NCBI RefSeq assembly: GCF_001713375.1
Contig: NZ_CP016449.1
Location: 1,550,001 to 1,614,000, forward strand
Length of the DNA: 64,000 nt
Origin: Hydrogenophaga sp. RAC07
GTDB lineage: Bacteria; Pseudomonadota; Gammaproteobacteria; Burkholderiales; Burkholderiaceae_C
Reading direction: 5' to 3'
The notes beneath the pieces were generated by a model that saw nothing but the letters and a program-made list of their open reading frames with translations, was not told the origin of the DNA and searched no databases. Of this stretch, positions 54,361 to 63,474 are shown piece after piece. The position numbers and the translations under genes are program-made. Position 1 is the first letter of the stretch. Every line of letters begins with the position of its first letter.

Positions 54361-55662
54361 ATGAGAGACATCTTTTTTCTTGCTTTCTTTCTTTGGACTT
54401 TGCCTCTTGCATTGTCAAGTGGACTGGTTGCATTTCTTCTTTGGACCTGGGCCGACTTGGTCGTAATCAACAATTACGTCTACGGCTTCATGAGTGCAAT
54501 TAAGTATGTTCAGCTCTATGCACTAGTAACGTTCCTCGTTGTCCTGCTTCAGTATCACAAAAAGATATCCGCCTACAAACTCAACGCAATGATCGGCCTT
54601 ATGTTGATTCTCCTGTTGCACGGAGCAGTAAGCGCAGTGCTCGCCTATCCAGGGCTTGAGCGGAACTGGGAGATATTTGGGAATTTGGCTAAAATTATCG
54701 TCATGTGTGCCTTGATGCCGTTGGTGTTAAAGAATCGAGAAAGTATAAATTTGTATGTTCTTTGTGTCGTGACTGCAATCGGATTTCATGGACTTCTTGA
54801 TGGTCTTAAGATGGTGGCAAGCGCGGGTGCTCACAACGTGACGGGTATTGGCAAATTCGGCGATAACAATCACTATGCACTCATTCTCTTGATGGTGATG
54901 CCACTTGCAATCTATCTTGCCAGATACTTTGAGTCACTATATTTGCGATGGGCAAGCTTCGGACTCTTTATGCTGATGTTGCTGGCCGTCGTCGGGACCA
55001 ATTCTAGAGGTGCCTTGATAGCTGCAATGGCCGGCTTGCTTTGGTTTACCTTGATAGGTAAGAAGAAGATCAAGCTCCTGCTGTTCGGTCTCAGTCTCTG
55101 TTTCGTCGTGTTCATAGCAGCGCCAGACGATTGGTTTTCGCGCATGAGCACCATCCAAGAAGCCCAAGAAGACAGCTCTTTTATGGGAAGAGTTGCGGCT
55201 TGGAAACTTGCCACTGCTATTGCAATAGAAAACCCCCTGTTTGGAGGAGGTTTCTACGCTGGTCAAGCAGCATCGACGTTTGAAGTATTTCGAAACTCAC
55301 AGGGCCTTTTGCCTTTTATAGAAACGCCAGGGCTGTTGCGTCCGACTGCTACTCACAGTATTTATTTTCAAATCCTTGGTGATTTGGGCTTTAATGGCCT
55401 TCTATTATTTGTTGCAATATTCGGATATGTGTTCCATGTCAGGGGAGAAATAGCCAAACGAGCGAGGGAAACAGGAGGAATAGCATGGGCAAATGATCTG
55501 GCAAATTTGATATCTGTCTCAATTGTTGTATATCTGATTGGCGGGGCTTTGCTGAGCCTTGCTTATTACGAAATTCCCTACTACCTTGCAATTTTAATAA
55601 AGCTAATTGATGTTGTATCGCAGGAAGAAGTAAAGAGTGTCACTATTGCTCTGCCCAAGTAA
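54361..55662 (+). CDS. Exosortase A-associated O-ligase/polymerase (Wzy-like)
   Basis: 433 residues, about ten to twelve membrane helices. The start MRDIFFLAFF and the conserved GDNNHYALILLMVMPLA and TNSRGALIA regions fit the putative O-glycosylation ligases of exosortase A clusters (Wzy_C/O-antigen ligase superfamily). FGGGFYAGQ and the TATHSIYFQ region with the conserved His lie in the large periplasmic loop. It would polymerise or ligate repeat units. AT-rich compared with the XrtA core, yet in the right family, so either a diverged allele or a replaced copy. Confidence 0.85.
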   Translation: MRDIFFLAFFLWTLPLALSSGLVAFLLWTWADLVVINNYVYGFMSAIKYVQLYALVTFLVVLLQYHKKISAYKLNAMIGLMLILLLHGAVSAVLAYPGLERNWEIFGNLAKIIVMCALMPLVLKNRESINLYVLCVVTAIGFHGLLDGLKMVASAGAHNVTGIGKFGDNNHYALILLMVMPLAIYLARYFESLYLRWASFGLFMLMLLAVVGTNSRGALIAAMAGLLWFTLIGKKKIKLLLFGLSLCFVVFIAAPDDWFSRMSTIQEAQEDSSFMGRVAAWKLATAIAIENPLFGGGFYAGQAASTFEVFRNSQGLLPFIETPGLLRPTATHSIYFQILGDLGFNGLLLFVAIFGYVFHVRGEIAKRARETGGIAWANDLANLISVSIVVYLIGGALLSLAYYEIPYYLAILIKLIDVVSQEEVKSVTIALPK

Positions 55663-55682
55663 TTAGAGAGAGTAGTATTTAT

Positions 55683-57173
55683 ATGACTTCAATGTCAGAA
55701 GCTTTGGTGGTCGGGAGCTCGTGGTCTATATTGATCAGATGGACTTCGCGCTTTTTGGGAATAATCAGCCTAGCTGTTTGCGCAAGAATATTGACTCCTG
55801 CAGACTATGGCTTGGTAAACATGGCAATGGTGATTGTCGCCTTCTCTGCTATCCTCGTTGAATTTGGGATTGATGCCTCACTTATTCGTGAGCAAAATCC
55901 AACGAAGGAGACCTACAACACTGCATGGTCTTTGAGGATCATTCAAAGCCTGATTGTTGCGACGATCGTGATCGTTGCTTCGCCTATTGCGGCAAGTTTG
56001 TACAAGGATCCTCGGGTAATACCCATCATGATAGCAGTTGCCGTTGCTGGCCTCATTGGGGGGATGCAAAACATTTACGTTGTGCTATACAGAAAGACGT
56101 TGAACTTTCGTTCAGACTTCGTTCTATCAATCCTCCCAAAAATTGCCTCATTCACCGCGGCAATTGTTTCGGTCTTGTTGCTTAAATCCTATTGGGGGTT
56201 GGTGATAGGGATCTGTGTTGCTGAACTATCAAAAGTACTTGTAAGCTACGTCATGATGCCGAAAAGAGCATCATGGAGTCTTTCTGAATGGCGCAGCCTC
56301 ACAAGCTTCTCCGGTTGGTACTTTCTGAAAGGGGTTGGAGATTTTTTTACGTATGAGTTTGATAGATTTCTTGTGGGAACTCTCGCAGGCCCTAGACAAA
56401 CCGGCCTGTATGCAGTAGGTAAAGAGATTGCATCTTTGCCTGCGACCGAAATTATTCTTCCCATCGGTCGAGCATTGCTACCCACATTGTCAAGAATCGT
56501 GGATGAAAGGGAACGATTTGGACTAGCCGTCGAGAAAGCGATTGTTGGAACTCTAATTCTTACTGCCCCGGCGGCTGTAGGTTTCGCACTTATCGCACCA
56601 GAGTTTGTGCAACTTTTATTTGGATCTGGCTGGAAAGAAGCCGTCATCCTGGTCACCATTTTCAGTATAGGCTCTATATTCTCCGGATTCAAGGTTACCG
56701 TGGCGAACGTCCTATTGATAACAGGAAAGATTCGAACGAACGCATTGATTTCATGGATTCAAGCCGGTTTAGCCCTTGGATTTTTCTACCCTGCGTATCT
56801 CATGGGTGGTACCGAAGGGATTGCAGTCCTTTACGTGGTCGTAGGCATTTTGACATGTTTGATGTACGGTTTTATCCTGCATTTTAGTAGGCTTGTCAAT
56901 ACTGCGAGCTTGCTAAAAGGCATTGCACGTCCATTGATTGCGAGCGTACTGATGTACTTGTTTGCTGTTTGGCTCATTCAATACTTGAATATCAGTGCTT
57001 CATTAATATTGTTAGTTGCGAAGATGCTCATTGGAGTATTGGCATACTCGGCATTTCTGGCGATTCTTTGGTTGCTTGCCGGCTCTCCTCGTTCCAGCGA
57101 GCGAGTGATTGCCTCAATTCTTTATGACAAGATCGAGGCGCTAATGCTAAGGAAGTTTTCGGCTCGGTCGTAG
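55683..57173 (+). CDS. Lipopolysaccharide/exopolysaccharide flippase (Wzx/MOP family)
   Basis: 496 residues with about 12 to 14 membrane helices (for example GLVNMAMVIVAFSAILVEFG and TLILTAPAAVGFALIAPEFV). The N-terminal region WSILIRWTSRFLGIISLAVCARILTPADYG (in parts) is the polysaccharide-biosynthesis flippase pattern. It moves lipid-linked repeat units to the periplasmic face for the Wzy-like protein upstream. It starts 20 bp after that gene and is AT-rich. Confidence 0.9.
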   Translation: MTSMSEALVVGSSWSILIRWTSRFLGIISLAVCARILTPADYGLVNMAMVIVAFSAILVEFGIDASLIREQNPTKETYNTAWSLRIIQSLIVATIVIVASPIAASLYKDPRVIPIMIAVAVAGLIGGMQNIYVVLYRKTLNFRSDFVLSILPKIASFTAAIVSVLLLKSYWGLVIGICVAELSKVLVSYVMMPKRASWSLSEWRSLTSFSGWYFLKGVGDFFTYEFDRFLVGTLAGPRQTGLYAVGKEIASLPATEIILPIGRALLPTLSRIVDERERFGLAVEKAIVGTLILTAPAAVGFALIAPEFVQLLFGSGWKEAVILVTIFSIGSIFSGFKVTVANVLLITGKIRTNALISWIQAGLALGFFYPAYLMGGTEGIAVLYVVVGILTCLMYGFILHFSRLVNTASLLKGIARPLIASVLMYLFAVWLIQYLNISASLILLVAKMLIGVLAYSAFLAILWLLAGSPRSSERVIASILYDKIEALMLRKFSARS

Positions 57174-57198
57174 AAATAAACCCTACTTGTAATCCAGA

Positions 57199-58020
57199 AT
57201 GAATCACCAAGCTATTCCAATATTTGTTATTAGTCTGGAAAGAGCGCCAGAGCGTCGTCATGCGATTACTTCACATTTGGATAGCCTTGGCCTTGAGTAC
57301 GAAGTTGTCAATGCTGTCGATGGCAAAAAGCTGTCAGAAGAAGAAATCGCTGAGGTAGTCTGCGAAGGTCTCTCCTACGACTGTGGGGTTGTAGGGTGCT
57401 ATTTGTCGCATATCATGGTCTACAAAATTATTGTAGAAAAAAATATTGCTACAGCATTAATTTTAGAGGACGACGCGATATTGAATCCTGCCATGGTGGA
57501 AATGCTTCGAGGTGGCCTAAGTTACGTAGAGTTTGATTATTGTTTGCTTGATTGTGACAATATGAGCGAGAGGAGCGCAGTTTTCTTCGATCCAGATTCA
57601 AAGAAAATGTTAGCGCCTGGATTTCCAATATATGAGACAAACATAGGGCCGTCACTGCTCCATGCCTATTTGATGACGAACACTGGTGCAAGAAAAAGAC
57701 TCGAATGCGCTTTTCCAATTATTAAGCCGGTCGACATATACTCACACCTGCCAGTTGACTTACGGATCCTCGTATGCGTCGATCCAAAAGGGGCATCCGT
57801 TTCAGAACTCAGCAGACATTCGTTTACTTCGAATAGAAATGATACAAGTCCACTTCGGTTTCGACGTTTCCGTCGCTCCAAAGTGTATTTTTCTTTTCGT
57901 GGATGGTTGAAGTTTAAGCCCATTAAAGATTACTTCATTCGAAGAGAGCTGTTGCGAACAGGCATGCTAACTCGCAATAAACATTGGAGGCCGATGCCGG
58001 AGGGGCGTCTGATTCAATAG
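57199..58020 (+). CDS. Glycosyltransferase family 25 protein
   Basis: 273 residues. The N-terminus IFVISLERAPERRHAI and the metal-binding motif ALILEDDAIL (with the acidic EDD) place it in GT25, which transfers galactose or glucose to lipopolysaccharide or exopolysaccharide. The conserved LSHIMVYKII region links the two. AT-rich; 25 bp after the flippase. The acceptor is unknown. Confidence 0.9.
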   Translation: MNHQAIPIFVISLERAPERRHAITSHLDSLGLEYEVVNAVDGKKLSEEEIAEVVCEGLSYDCGVVGCYLSHIMVYKIIVEKNIATALILEDDAILNPAMVEMLRGGLSYVEFDYCLLDCDNMSERSAVFFDPDSKKMLAPGFPIYETNIGPSLLHAYLMTNTGARKRLECAFPIIKPVDIYSHLPVDLRILVCVDPKGASVSELSRHSFTSNRNDTSPLRFRRFRRSKVYFSFRGWLKFKPIKDYFIRRELLRTGMLTRNKHWRPMPEGRLIQ

Positions 58021-58059
58021 GTTTGAGTTTTGTGCTTCAAAGACAAACCGTTTGAGCGA

Positions 58060-58956
58060 CTACTTTGAGAACTGCTGAATCGTTTCCAGTATTGAGCTTA
58101 TTCTGTCGGAATGAACGCTGTTTTTACTTAGGTGGCAACTTTGCGTCTTCAGAATTCTTTCAAAGGCCTTTACAGCTTCTTCATGAGATTCTTGAACATT
58201 GGTCTTTGGTATTGGGGGTGACCATGAAGGGTTTGAAATGCCAACGCCATTGAGTAAGCGCTTTGTATTGCTTTTTATAAGATTAAGTTTTGTGCTGTTT
58301 CGCTCGATATCCCAAACAGGATTTAGATGGATTGGACTATATTCCAAATCCATGGAGCTGCACCAATCTTGCCATTTAAACGCAAGAATATGATCGTAGC
58401 AAACAACCGGAACCCAGGGTATACGCAAGGAATCTGCAACTATCGCAGCATGCATTGCTTCTGCAATTACAAACGTTGAACTTCTTATATCATGAAGTGT
58501 TTGATGGATATCTCCTGTGGGATCAAGATAGGTTATTCCTGCGTCAAGACATATCGACCGCCAGTTTGCAAAATGAATGCTTTTATGGTGTGGCATAAAC
58601 GCTACGCCATTTTTTCTTGTTAATGATGTTTGTTTAAGAATCTCATGTGCCAAAATTGCAGGGTCGGTTAGAGCCACTTTCCTTTCTAGACCTAGTTTTT
58701 GTGCTGACAGCGGTCCTCTCACCCACAAAAACTCCCAGCTCGAATCGATTGCTGGGGTCTCGTGATAACCAACACCGGATCCAAAAACGTATTTCTTTAC
58801 ATTTTTGGGGGCTTCACTGTTTATTAGCGTCCCAGCACCCATGAGAATCTCAGAGTCATTGTTGTCAAATAGATTTGGATATAAGCTGTACCAAATCCAG
58901 GGATTTAGATCATCTCCAAAGTTTCCGATTTTGTCTTTGTAGTAGAAGAGTTTCAT
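58060..58956 (-). CDS. Polysaccharide pyruvyl transferase family protein
   Basis: 298 residues. The start MKLFYYKDKIGNFGDDLNPWIW, the GAGTLINSE loop and the C-terminal EAMHAAIVADSLRIPWVPV match CsaB/WcaK-type pyruvyltransferases that put ketal pyruvate on exopolysaccharide sugars. It is the only gene in the polysaccharide block on the minus strand, with its own promoter in the 62-bp gap to the next gene. AT-rich and probably acquired with its neighbours. Confidence 0.88.
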   Translation of the reverse strand: MKLFYYKDKIGNFGDDLNPWIWYSLYPNLFDNNDSEILMGAGTLINSEAPKNVKKYVFGSGVGYHETPAIDSSWEFLWVRGPLSAQKLGLERKVALTDPAILAHEILKQTSLTRKNGVAFMPHHKSIHFANWRSICLDAGITYLDPTGDIHQTLHDIRSSTFVIAEAMHAAIVADSLRIPWVPVVCYDHILAFKWQDWCSSMDLEYSPIHLNPVWDIERNSTKLNLIKSNTKRLLNGVGISNPSWSPPIPKTNVQESHEEAVKAFERILKTQSCHLSKNSVHSDRISSILETIQQFSK

Positions 58957-59018
58957 GATATATCTCTCAGTGTGATTTAAGAGCGCTTGCCATACATTTA
59001 ATTGAGTGAAGGTTTTAT

Positions 59019-59918
59019 ATGTTTTATCGTCTTAAGGACTACGTTCGGCGATTAGTTTTCGATTTTCAGATCCAGGATGTACTTAAAGTGCAGCCTGTCA
59101 AATTGGATCCAAATTCCAAAGCTGTGGTGCTTACCCAGTTGCAGCATAAAGACATGAGGATGTTTCTGCTTGCATGTAAGACATTTTCAGTTCGCGTCCC
59201 TATTTCCAAAGTTTATGTGTTGAGTGACGGTTCATTAACCTTGAGTGACAAGGCAATACTGTCGCATCATATTCCAGGTGTTACTTTCTTTCAACTTAGT
59301 GACTTTTCAAGCACAAAGTGTCCACGGGGTGCTTGCTGGGAGCGAATTCTAGCGGTAGCCGAGCTCGTTAAAGAGCATTATGTGATTCAACTGGATGGTG
59401 ATACTTTAGCGCTTGGAGAGCTTGAAGAAGTAGTGCAGTGCATCTCGACGGACACTTCTTTCACTTTGGGCACAACCGATAATCAAGTTATTGATGAAAT
59501 GCTGAGCTGTGCGCAAAATGCTAAGGCCTCCATTTCTGGGCAGAAACCTCATATTCAGATGCTCGCAGAAAGTCATTTTGATAAGATAAGAGACTGTAAA
59601 AACATGCGGTATGTAAGAGGTTGCGCAGGCTTTGCTGGTTTCTCAAAAGGCTCATTTTCAAGGGAGTATGTTGAAAATTTGTCTTCTGAAATGGAGAGCA
59701 TTGTTGGACCTCGTTGGAATGAGTGAGGGACTGAACAGGTGATGTCTAATTTGGTTGTTGCCAATTCGCATTCACTTGTGTTACCCCATCCAAAGTATAG
59801 CAGCTGCGAGGAGTTGAATAGGGCTGCCCCGTCGTTTGTTCATTTCATTGGATATTGTCGCTTCAATGGTGGCGCGTATGCCCGCCATGGACGAGAGGCT
59901 ATTCGGGCGTTAAATTAA
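59019..59918 (+). pseudogene. Glycosyltransferase-like gene broken by an in-frame TGA
   Basis: The first 235 codons (to TGA at 59724-59726) hold a GT-A-like protein with QLDGDTLAL (metal-binding DxD-type motif) and VRGCAGFAGF. Reading through the TGA, the same frame stays open for 63 more codons to TAA at 59916. The text WNE-[TGA]-GTEQVMSNLVVANS looks like a conserved WxEWGTEQV segment, which makes the TGA a one-base change from TGG (Trp). The downstream part (FVHFIGYCRFNGG) also reads as conserved protein. I therefore call it a disrupted gene. A sequencing error is the alternative. Family unnamed; it lies among glycan genes. Confidence 0.7.
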
Positions 59919-60004
59919 TTGTATATGGACTATTATTTCTGCGGAGCTGTCTGCTTTTCGCCAGCGCAGCAGTTGTAGTCCGCTATATTTGAATTGTTCA
60001 CTCA

Positions 60005-60991
60005 ATGACCTCATTAAATCTGGCCACGAAGTATGGACTGCGCGCTCTCAGACGTGTAGGTGACATTTACTCTTCGCTTCCGATGAGTAGTGATCGGGTT
60101 TGTATTCTTAACTATCATCGTGTGTTGCCTTCTTTGGACTCGATGCTGCCGAATGACCCCGATATCTCAACGTTTCGTTGGCAAATGCAGTTGTTGTCAA
60201 GTTTTTTTAACGTCATTCCTCTTGATCTTGCATTGGCAGGTTTAAGAGATGGAACTATTCCGCCTCGTGCTGTTTGTATCACGTTCGATGATGGTTATCG
60301 GTCTATTCATGATTTGGCTCTTCCTATACTTCTTGAATATGAGTTGCCAGCAACCGTTTTTGTTTCTAGTGGCTATATAGGTCATGGCGCAATGTGGAAT
60401 GATCGGATCATTGAGGCTATTCGTGGTTTTGAAGGTGGTTCCTTGGATCTTCCGTCCGTTGATTTCGGTGTATTGTCTTGTGGTACTGTTTTGGATAGGC
60501 AAAAGGCATGCGAAACTATCATTGGATCTGCAAAATATCTTGCGCCTGATCTTCGTGAGTCATTGACGCGGGAGATTGAAATGCACTGTAAGGTTTCAAT
60601 TGAGCCTAACTTGATGTTGACGAAATCTATGCTTCGTGCATTGGTTGGTTCAGGTATTGAGATTGGTGCTCATACTGTCAGTCATCCCATCTTGTCAAAC
60701 GTGTCTGATGAATCAGCTCGAAGAGAGATTGCCGAGAGCAAGAGGGTCTTGGAGGCCACAATAGACGGTGATGTTCGATATTTTGCATACCCCAATGGGA
60801 AGTTTGGTAAGGACTTTGATCTGCGCCACGTCAAAATGGTTAAAGATGCGGGGTTTGAGGCTGCATTTACTTCTTCAAGCGGCGGTGCTGCCATGTTGGG
60901 TGACGACTATCAGCTTTGCCGCTGTATGCCGTGGGACCGGTCGCCTGCTGCATTTGGGATTCGTCTTTTTCGTTGGCTCTACGGCGTCTGA
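60005..60991 (+). CDS. Polysaccharide deacetylase family protein
   Basis: 328 residues with the NodB-domain motifs ITFDDGYRS (catalytic Asp pair) and EIGAHTVSHP (metal His residues), then YFAYPNGKFG. Different from the XrtA-core deacetylase by sequence, and AT-rich. It is the last glycan gene before the insertion elements; the outer IS begins 35 bp after its stop codon. It probably deacetylates an N-acetyl sugar of the polysaccharide. Confidence 0.9.
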   Translation: MTSLNLATKYGLRALRRVGDIYSSLPMSSDRVCILNYHRVLPSLDSMLPNDPDISTFRWQMQLLSSFFNVIPLDLALAGLRDGTIPPRAVCITFDDGYRSIHDLALPILLEYELPATVFVSSGYIGHGAMWNDRIIEAIRGFEGGSLDLPSVDFGVLSCGTVLDRQKACETIIGSAKYLAPDLRESLTREIEMHCKVSIEPNLMLTKSMLRALVGSGIEIGAHTVSHPILSNVSDESARREIAESKRVLEATIDGDVRYFAYPNGKFGKDFDLRHVKMVKDAGFEAAFTSSSGGAAMLGDDYQLCRCMPWDRSPAAFGIRLFRWLYGV

Positions 60992-61072
60992 CTGACCGAT
61001 GGTTTTACGCACTTTCGGCTGGCGGTGGGCTTCCCCCAGTTTCCCGGACACATCCAATGACATGATGTGTTC

Positions 61073-61077
61073 AGGAG
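61073..61077. repeat. Target-site duplication, left copy (AGGAG)
   Basis: AGGAG directly before the inner IS left end at 61078; the right copy is at 62307-62311 directly after 62306. The duplicated bases belong to the ribosome-binding site of the outer element's orfA. Confidence 0.85.
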
Positions 61078-61104
61078 TGACGTCTCCCCCATATCCGGTC
61101 ACTT

Positions 61105-61923
61105 CTAAATTGGAGTTGGACGGCTTTCCAGCTGTTGATCTGACCTCTTTCTGACGAACTCACTCGGGGTCAGGTGGCCGAGTGAGCCATGCGGACGGTG
61201 ATGGTTGTAGTCATGCTGCCAAGCCTTCAATTTCTCACGCGCATCCTGCATCGTAATGAACTCGTTGACGTTCAGGAACTCATCGCGCAACCGACCGTTG
61301 AATGACTCGATGAGCCCGTTATCCGTGGGCTTTCCAGGCCGCGTGTAGTCGAGCTTCACACCGCGGCGCCAGGCCCATTCATCGAGTGCCTTGGATGTGA
61401 ATTCCGTGCCGTTGTCCACCGTGATTGCTTTGGGCCATCCCCGCTGCAGCGCAGCCTCGTCCAGAGCCTTGCCGACGCACCGGCCAGTGAGCCGGAAGTT
61501 GGCCTCTAGAGACACACTCTCGCGACTCCACTGATCGATCACCGTGAGCACCCGAAATGCCCGTCCATCGAGCATCTGATCGTGCACGAAGTCCATGCTC
61601 CAGTGCTGATTCGGCCCTGTGGCGGGCATTGGCCGACCACGCTGCAGGCTGATGCGCTTGCGACGTTTGACCTTCATGCGCAACTGCAGTCCTTCCAGCC
61701 GGTACAGGCGATAGACGCGCTTCTTGCCGATTTCCCAGCCCTCACGCTTGAGCATGACCAACACGCGCAGGTAACCGAATCGTGGACGGTCCATCGCGAT
61801 CTCCCGGATGCGCAGGCGCAGCGCACTCTGATCGCGTGCCTCGCTCTCTGCGTACCAGACCGATGGTCGCAGCAGCGCCAGCCGGCACGACCTGCGCACA
61901 TTCACCTTGAAGCGCTCCTGCAT
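61105..61923 (-). CDS. IS3-family transposase OrfB (inner element)
   Basis: 272 residues from the first ATG (61923); the frame is open upstream to the orfA overlap, so the natural product is probably a frameshift fusion OrfAB. The rve/DDE domain has WSMDFVHD (first Asp), VDNGTEFTS (second Asp) and NGLIESFNGRLRDE (Glu). It is complete to TGA-type end near RPTPI. Catalyses excision and insertion of the inner element. Confidence 0.9.
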   Translation of the reverse strand: MQERFKVNVRRSCRLALLRPSVWYAESEARDQSALRLRIREIAMDRPRFGYLRVLVMLKREGWEIGKKRVYRLYRLEGLQLRMKVKRRKRISLQRGRPMPATGPNQHWSMDFVHDQMLDGRAFRVLTVIDQWSRESVSLEANFRLTGRCVGKALDEAALQRGWPKAITVDNGTEFTSKALDEWAWRRGVKLDYTRPGKPTDNGLIESFNGRLRDEFLNVNEFITMQDAREKLKAWQHDYNHHRPHGSLGHLTPSEFVRKRSDQQLESRPTPI

Positions 61924-61955
61924 CCAGGCCGCCAGCTCACGCCGCTTGACAGCCT

Positions 61956-62222
61956 TTAAAGCTTTTTTCGGACGACCTCCTGCAGGATCTGTTTGTCCAG
62001 CGTCAGATCGGCCACGATGCGCTTGAGCCTGGCGTTCTCGTCCTCAAGCATCTTCAGGCGCTTGAGCTCGCTCACGCCCAGGTCCCCGAACTTCTTCTTC
62101 CATGTGTAGTACGTCGCTTCGGACACGCCGATCTGGCGACACACGTCGACCACCGGTGTGCCTGACTCAGCCAATCGCAGCGCGTACGCGATCTGCTCCT
62201 CTGAAAATCTCGATCTCTTCAT
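61956..62222 (-). CDS. IS3-family transposase OrfA (inner element)
   Basis: 88 residues from the ATG at 62222 (AAGGAG upstream). HTH about 5-45 (FSEEQIAYALRLAE, ATYYTWKKKFG) and a leucine-zipper-like end. At its 3' end, A AAA AAG (minus strand, 61962-61968) is a -1 slippery heptamer in the correct frame, followed by the stop. A -1 shift there gives a fused OrfAB transposase. Confidence 0.9.
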   Translation of the reverse strand: MKRSRFSEEQIAYALRLAESGTPVVDVCRQIGVSEATYYTWKKKFGDLGVSELKRLKMLEDENARLKRIVADLTLDKQILQEVVRKKL

Positions 62223-62306
62223 TGCTTCTCCTTGCGCCCCTTCGGGCTTGCCGGAAAGCAACCGTACCTCTAGTTTTGAAAAGTCCGGAATTCGGGGGAG
62301 ACGTCA

Positions 62307-62311
62307 AGGAG
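62307..62311. repeat. Target-site duplication, right copy (AGGAG), also the orfA Shine-Dalgarno site
   Basis: AGGAG directly after the inner IS right end, and 6 nt before the orfA ATG at 62318. Confidence 0.85.
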
Positions 62312-62317
62312 ATAGGC

Positions 62318-62614
62318 ATGACAAGAACCCGAAGGAGCTTCACGGACGAGTTCAAACGTGAAGCAGTGAAGCTGTGCAAGCAGCCAGGAGCCACGGTCAT
62401 GAACATTGCGCGGGACCTGGGTATCCAGAACAGCGTGCTCAGACGTTGGGTCACCCAGGAGCGTGGCGGGGTGTTGGACCTCAGGCCGAACCGGCCGCTT
62501 CGCAGTGAGGCCGCCGCCGAGGTGGAGCGGTTGCAACGCGAACTGCGACGTGTGACCACGGAGCGCGACATCCTAAAAAAAGCGCTCGGCTACTTTGCCA
62601 AGGACCCGCAGTGA
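62318..62614 (+). CDS. IS3-family transposase OrfA (outer element)
   Basis: 98 residues from the ATG at 62318; its ribosome-binding site AGGAG (62307-62311) is one of the two copies of the target duplication made by the inner IS. HTH with FTDEFKREAVKLC and GIQNSVLRRWV. Seven A (62575-62581) form an A AAA AAA slippery run, with the -1 frame open into orfB. The gene is intact, but its upstream leader and promoter have been separated by the inner IS. Confidence 0.9.
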   Translation: MTRTRRSFTDEFKREAVKLCKQPGATVMNIARDLGIQNSVLRRWVTQERGGVLDLRPNRPLRSEAAAEVERLQRELRRVTTERDILKKALGYFAKDPQ

Positions 62615-63474
62615 AGTACGGCTTCATTGCGCGGCATCGTAGTGTCTGGCCCACCCGCACCATGTGTCGGGTTCTGGCGGTCTCCCACAGCGGCTTCTAT
62701 GAATGGATGGGCAGAGCGCCGAGCCAGCGCAGCCAGGACGACGCCAGGCTCGCCCGCCTAATCCGAGAGAGCTTCGAGCTCAGCGACCGCACCTACGGTA
62801 GTCCACGCGTCTGGCACGACCTTCGAGCGCTGGGCGAGAGTTGCGGGATGAACCGGGTCATCCGGCTGATGCATCTGGCCAAGCTGCAAGCTCGCCACAA
62901 GCGACGCAGGCCACCTGGCGATACAGGCAGCAGGCTTGAGAACCACAACGCGCCCAACCATCTGCAGCGCGACTTCCAGGCCAGTGGCCCGAACCAGAAG
63001 TGGGTGGCCGACTTCACCTACATCTGGACGGCTGAGGGCTGGCTGTATGCGGCAGCGGTGATGGACCTGTACTCACGCCGTATCGTGGGGTGGTCGATGA
63101 GCGACACCATGCAGGCCAAGATGGTGAGCGACGCTTTGTTGATGGCCCTTTGGCGGCGCGGCAAACCCAGCTCGCTGATGCATCAATCGGACCAGGGAAG
63201 TCAGTACACCAGCGACGACTTCCAGCAGTTGCTCAAGGCACAGGACATCACCTGCAGCATGAGCCGTCGTGGTGAATGCTGGGACAACGCCGCGATGGAG
63301 AGCTTCTTCTCATCCATGAAGACCGAGAGGCTCAGCCGCAAGGTCTACCGGACGAGGGAACAAGCCAGGTCCGACGTGTTCGATTACATTGAGCGCTTCT
63401 ACAACCCGGTGCGCAAACACTCAAAGCTAGACTTCCTCAGCCCAGTCGACTTTGAGCAAGGCTTAATGGGCTAA
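62611..63474 (+). CDS. IS3-family transposase OrfB (outer element)
   Basis: 287 residues from a GTG overlapping the orfA stop (GTGA). HTH_21-like N-terminus (VLAVSHSGFYEWM), then the rve DDE domain: WVADFTYIW (Asp), MHQSDQGSQYTS (Asp) and CWDNAAMESFFSSMKTE (Glu). All three catalytic residues are present, so the enzyme looks intact. It can be made by coupling or by the -1 frameshift. Confidence 0.92.
   Translation: MKYGFIARHRSVWPTRTMCRVLAVSHSGFYEWMGRAPSQRSQDDARLARLIRESFELSDRTYGSPRVWHDLRALGESCGMNRVIRLMHLAKLQARHKRRRPPGDTGSRLENHNAPNHLQRDFQASGPNQKWVADFTYIWTAEGWLYAAAVMDLYSRRIVGWSMSDTMQAKMVSDALLMALWRRGKPSSLMHQSDQGSQYTSDDFQQLLKAQDITCSMSRRGECWDNAAMESFFSSMKTERLSRKVYRTREQARSDVFDYIERFYNPVRKHSKLDFLSPVDFEQGLMG

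Larger units (their letters stand above)
61078..62306 (-). mobile_element. IS3-family element (inner), 1229 bp, inserted in the leader of the outer element
   Basis: Left end TGACGTCTCCCCC (61078-61090) and right end GGGGGAGACGTCA (62294-62306) are perfect 13-bp inverted repeats. The flanks show a 5-bp target duplication AGGAG at 61073-61077 and 62307-62311. Two minus-strand frames, orfA and orfB, are joined by an A6G slippery site. The encoded proteins look like the IS407/IS476-type group of the IS3 family (recognised from memory). Confidence 0.9.
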
